Below, piece by piece: positions 44,628 through 46,231 of a stretch of DNA of 46,231 bases. Position numbers and translations under genes: made by a program. Position 1 is the stretch's first letter. Every line of letters begins with the position of its first letter. The notes beneath the pieces were generated by a model that was not told the DNA's origin, ran no database searches, and saw only the letters and a program-made list of their open reading frames with translations. This DNA is from Oscillospiraceae bacterium (GTDB lineage: Bacteria > Bacillota > Clostridia > Oscillospirales > CAG-382), in contig SVQR01000006.1 of NCBI GenBank assembly GCA_015065225.1, forward strand, positions 1 through 46,231, given 5' to 3'.

Positions 44628-44885
44628 ATGTATATTACGCTCGGCAGCTCCGTGTCGGTGAAAAAGCGGGATGTTATCGGGATATTCGATCTTGATACTG
44701 CTCCTGCGGACAGTCAGGTCATGGAGTTTTTAAAGGAAAACGAAAAAAAGAAAAATGTTACCGTGGTGGGTGACGGTATACCCAAGGCATTTGTTGTAAC
44801 AAACGACGGCAAAGAGACCAGAGTATATATCACTACCATATCCGCTTCCTCTATAAAGGGACGTAACAGTAATGAATACAGGTGA
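44628..44885 (+). CDS. remB: RemB/DUF370 family regulator
   Basis: 85-residue DUF370 protein, RemB (YaaB) in Bacillus, a DNA-binding regulator linked to biofilm matrix genes. The opening MYITLGSSVSVKKRDVIGIFDLD, central FLKENEKKKNVTVVGDG, PKAFVVTND and the end VYITTISASSIKGR are typical. Conserved location between recF and gyrB. AAAGGAAA site about 12 bases upstream of the ATG. Confidence 0.93.
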   Translation: MYITLGSSVSVKKRDVIGIFDLDTAPADSQVMEFLKENEKKKNVTVVGDGIPKAFVVTNDGKETRVYITTISASSIKGRNSNEYR

Positions 44886-45010
44886 TACAATAAACCGAAA
44901 ATAACGCAGATGTTCCTGCAAAACAATAATATGTGTTGAAGGACAAATGCGGTAATATAAGATAAAAAGAGTTAATACAATTATTTACTGATAAAAAGGC
45001 TGGTAAAGAA

Positions 45011-46231
45011 ATGACAGAGAAAATCGAAAACATGGAAAACATGACAGAAGAATTTGAGACCGAGGTAAAGGCTACCGACTCCAATGTTGATTCGGAAAAG
45101 AAATACGACGACAGCCAGATACAGGTACTTGAAGGTCTTGAAGCGGTAAGAAAAAGACCGGGTATGTATATCGGCTCCACAAGTGCGAGAGGTCTTCACC
45201 ATCTTATATATGAGATAGTGGACAACTCCATTGACGAATCTCTTGCGGGCTACTGTAACAAGATAACCGTTACACTTCATGAAGACGGCTCTGTCTCGGT
45301 ACAGGATAACGGACGAGGTATTCCTTCCGGTATCCATCCTAAAATGGGAATATCTACAATCGAAGTAGTATTTACCGTACTTCACGCCGGTGGTAAGTTT
45401 GGCGGTGACGGTTATAAGATCTCCGGCGGTCTTCACGGTGTTGGTGCGTCTGTCGTTAATGCACTCTCCGAATGGACAGAGATAGTAAACTGTCATGACG
45501 GCAAAAAGCATACGGAACGCTTTGAAAGAGGAAAAACCGCAAGACCTATAGAGCTTGTCGGAGACTGCGGTGATGAACACGGTCTTTATGTGCGCTTTAA
45601 GCCGGACCCGGAAATATTCGATACCACCGAATTTGAATACTCCGTAGTTGAAAAGAGACTTCGTGAGCAGGCATTCCTCAATGCGGGACTTATGATAGAG
45701 CTTATCGACCTTCGTCCCAAAAAAGATGGTGATGAGGAGATAACCATCGCCGATGACACGGAAAATGCAGGTCTTGAAGTGCAGACGGAAGAAGCAACAA
45801 AATATAAGGTCTACCATTATGAAGAGGGTATCCGTCAGTTCGTAAGCTACCTCAACGGTAAAAAGCGTGCGGCGGTGCTTCATGAGGATGTGGTATATCT
45901 TGCCGGCAAGAAAGGCGATATCTCCGTGGAAGTGGCTCTTCAGTATAACGACAGCTACGATGAGACGGTCATTACTTTTGCCAACAATATCAATACCATT
46001 GAAGGCGGTACTCACGAGACAGGCTTCAAAAATGCTCTTACAAGAATAATCAATGATTACGGTAAAAAGTATAAGACTCTCAAGGAAGACGAAAAACTTA
46101 CCGGTGACGACTGCCGAGAAGGTCTTTGTGCAATTGTCAGCGTAAAGCTTCCCGAGGCTCAGTTTGAAGGTCAGACAAAGACCAAGCTCGGAAACGCAGA
46201 TATCCGTCCGTTTGTCGAAGCGGTAATGAAC
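45011..46231 (+). CDS. gyrB: DNA gyrase subunit B, 3' end beyond window
   Basis: First 407 codons of the ATPase subunit of gyrase. GHKL ATP-binding motifs: [55 protein letters not shown], and [15 protein letters not shown]; the Q-T-K-T-K-L-G loop for gamma-phosphate contact is visible near the right edge. An N-terminal extension of about 35 residues, rich in Glu, precedes the usual start; I kept the ATG behind AAAGGCTGG. The frame is open to the end of the window. Confidence 0.97.
   Translation, partial: MTEKIENMENMTEEFETEVKATDSNVDSEKKYDDSQIQVLEGLEAVRKRPGMYIGSTSARGLHHLIYEIVDNSIDESLAGYCNKITVTLHEDGSVSVQDNGRGIPSGIHPKMGISTIEVVFTVLHAGGKFGGDGYKISGGLHGVGASVVNALSEWTEIVNCHDGKKHTERFERGKTARPIELVGDCGDEHGLYVRFKPDPEIFDTTEFEYSVVEKRLREQAFLNAGLMIELIDLRPKKDGDEEITIADDTENAGLEVQTEEATKYKVYHYEEGIRQFVSYLNGKKRAAVLHEDVVYLAGKKGDISVEVALQYNDSYDETVITFANNINTIEGGTHETGFKNALTRIINDYGKKYKTLKEDEKLTGDDCREGLCAIVSVKLPEAQFEGQTKTKLGNADIRPFVEAVMN

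Overview
The window is a Clostridia-type (low-GC, Gram-positive, spore-forming lineage) chromosome segment that ends at the replication origin. Evidence for the lineage: a SCIFF peptide and its radical-SAM maturase (a Clostridia hallmark), SpoIIP, WalJ, RemB and DUF896 proteins, S-layer homology (SLH) anchored exoproteins, AGGAGG-type ribosome binding sites, and the order dnaA-dnaN-recF-remB-gyrB. I cannot name the species.

Layout. 1-1.5 kb: SCIFF maturase (cut by the window edge) and SCIFF peptide, minus strand. 1.7-6.1 kb: a secreted, catalytically degenerate polysaccharide-deacetylase-like protein, an orphan sensor histidine kinase and an MreB/Mbl actin. 6.4-7.9 kb: a YlbF-family gene, then about 1 kb of non-coding, repeat-rich DNA holding a near-perfect promoter with no clear gene. 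7.9-9.4 kb: a stranded phage-type lysis cassette (small membrane protein, Zn amidase with an SLH-like tail, holin-like protein). 9.5-30 kb: six of seven members of a parallel beta-helix protein family, interleaved with a GH36 alpha-galactosidase, an SbcD/YhaO-like phosphoesterase, WalJ, a LOG-family protein and MgtC. 30-35 kb: spoIIP, four parS sites, an M23/G5 peptidase, parA (no parB) and a DUF896 gene. 35.5-39.5 kb: the seventh and largest beta-helix protein. 39.6-46.2 kb: dnaA, oriC (DnaA boxes plus a DnaA-trio), dnaN, recF, remB and the start of gyrB.

The most striking content is the beta-helix family. Seven paralogs share a core of about 490 residues with an invariant Y-D-A-x-x-T-H-Q motif. 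Three carry a signal peptide and SLH modules and should sit on the cell surface. Four consist of the bare core with no signal peptide. One leaderless member lies directly downstream of the holin/amidase cassette. This suggests either tailspike-like phage ancestry or a holin/endolysin (type 10-like) release route for leaderless polysaccharide-active proteins; both are inferences. The alpha-galactosidase embedded in the cluster fits a glycan-degradation role.

The origin half is a chromosome replication and segregation hub: DnaA, the sliding clamp, RecF and gyrase flank oriC, and ParA with a parS cluster lies about 8-10 kb away. Dispersed intergenic repeats, including a pair of roughly 400-bp elements in inverted orientation about 15 kb apart, suggest the accessory part is rearrangement-prone.
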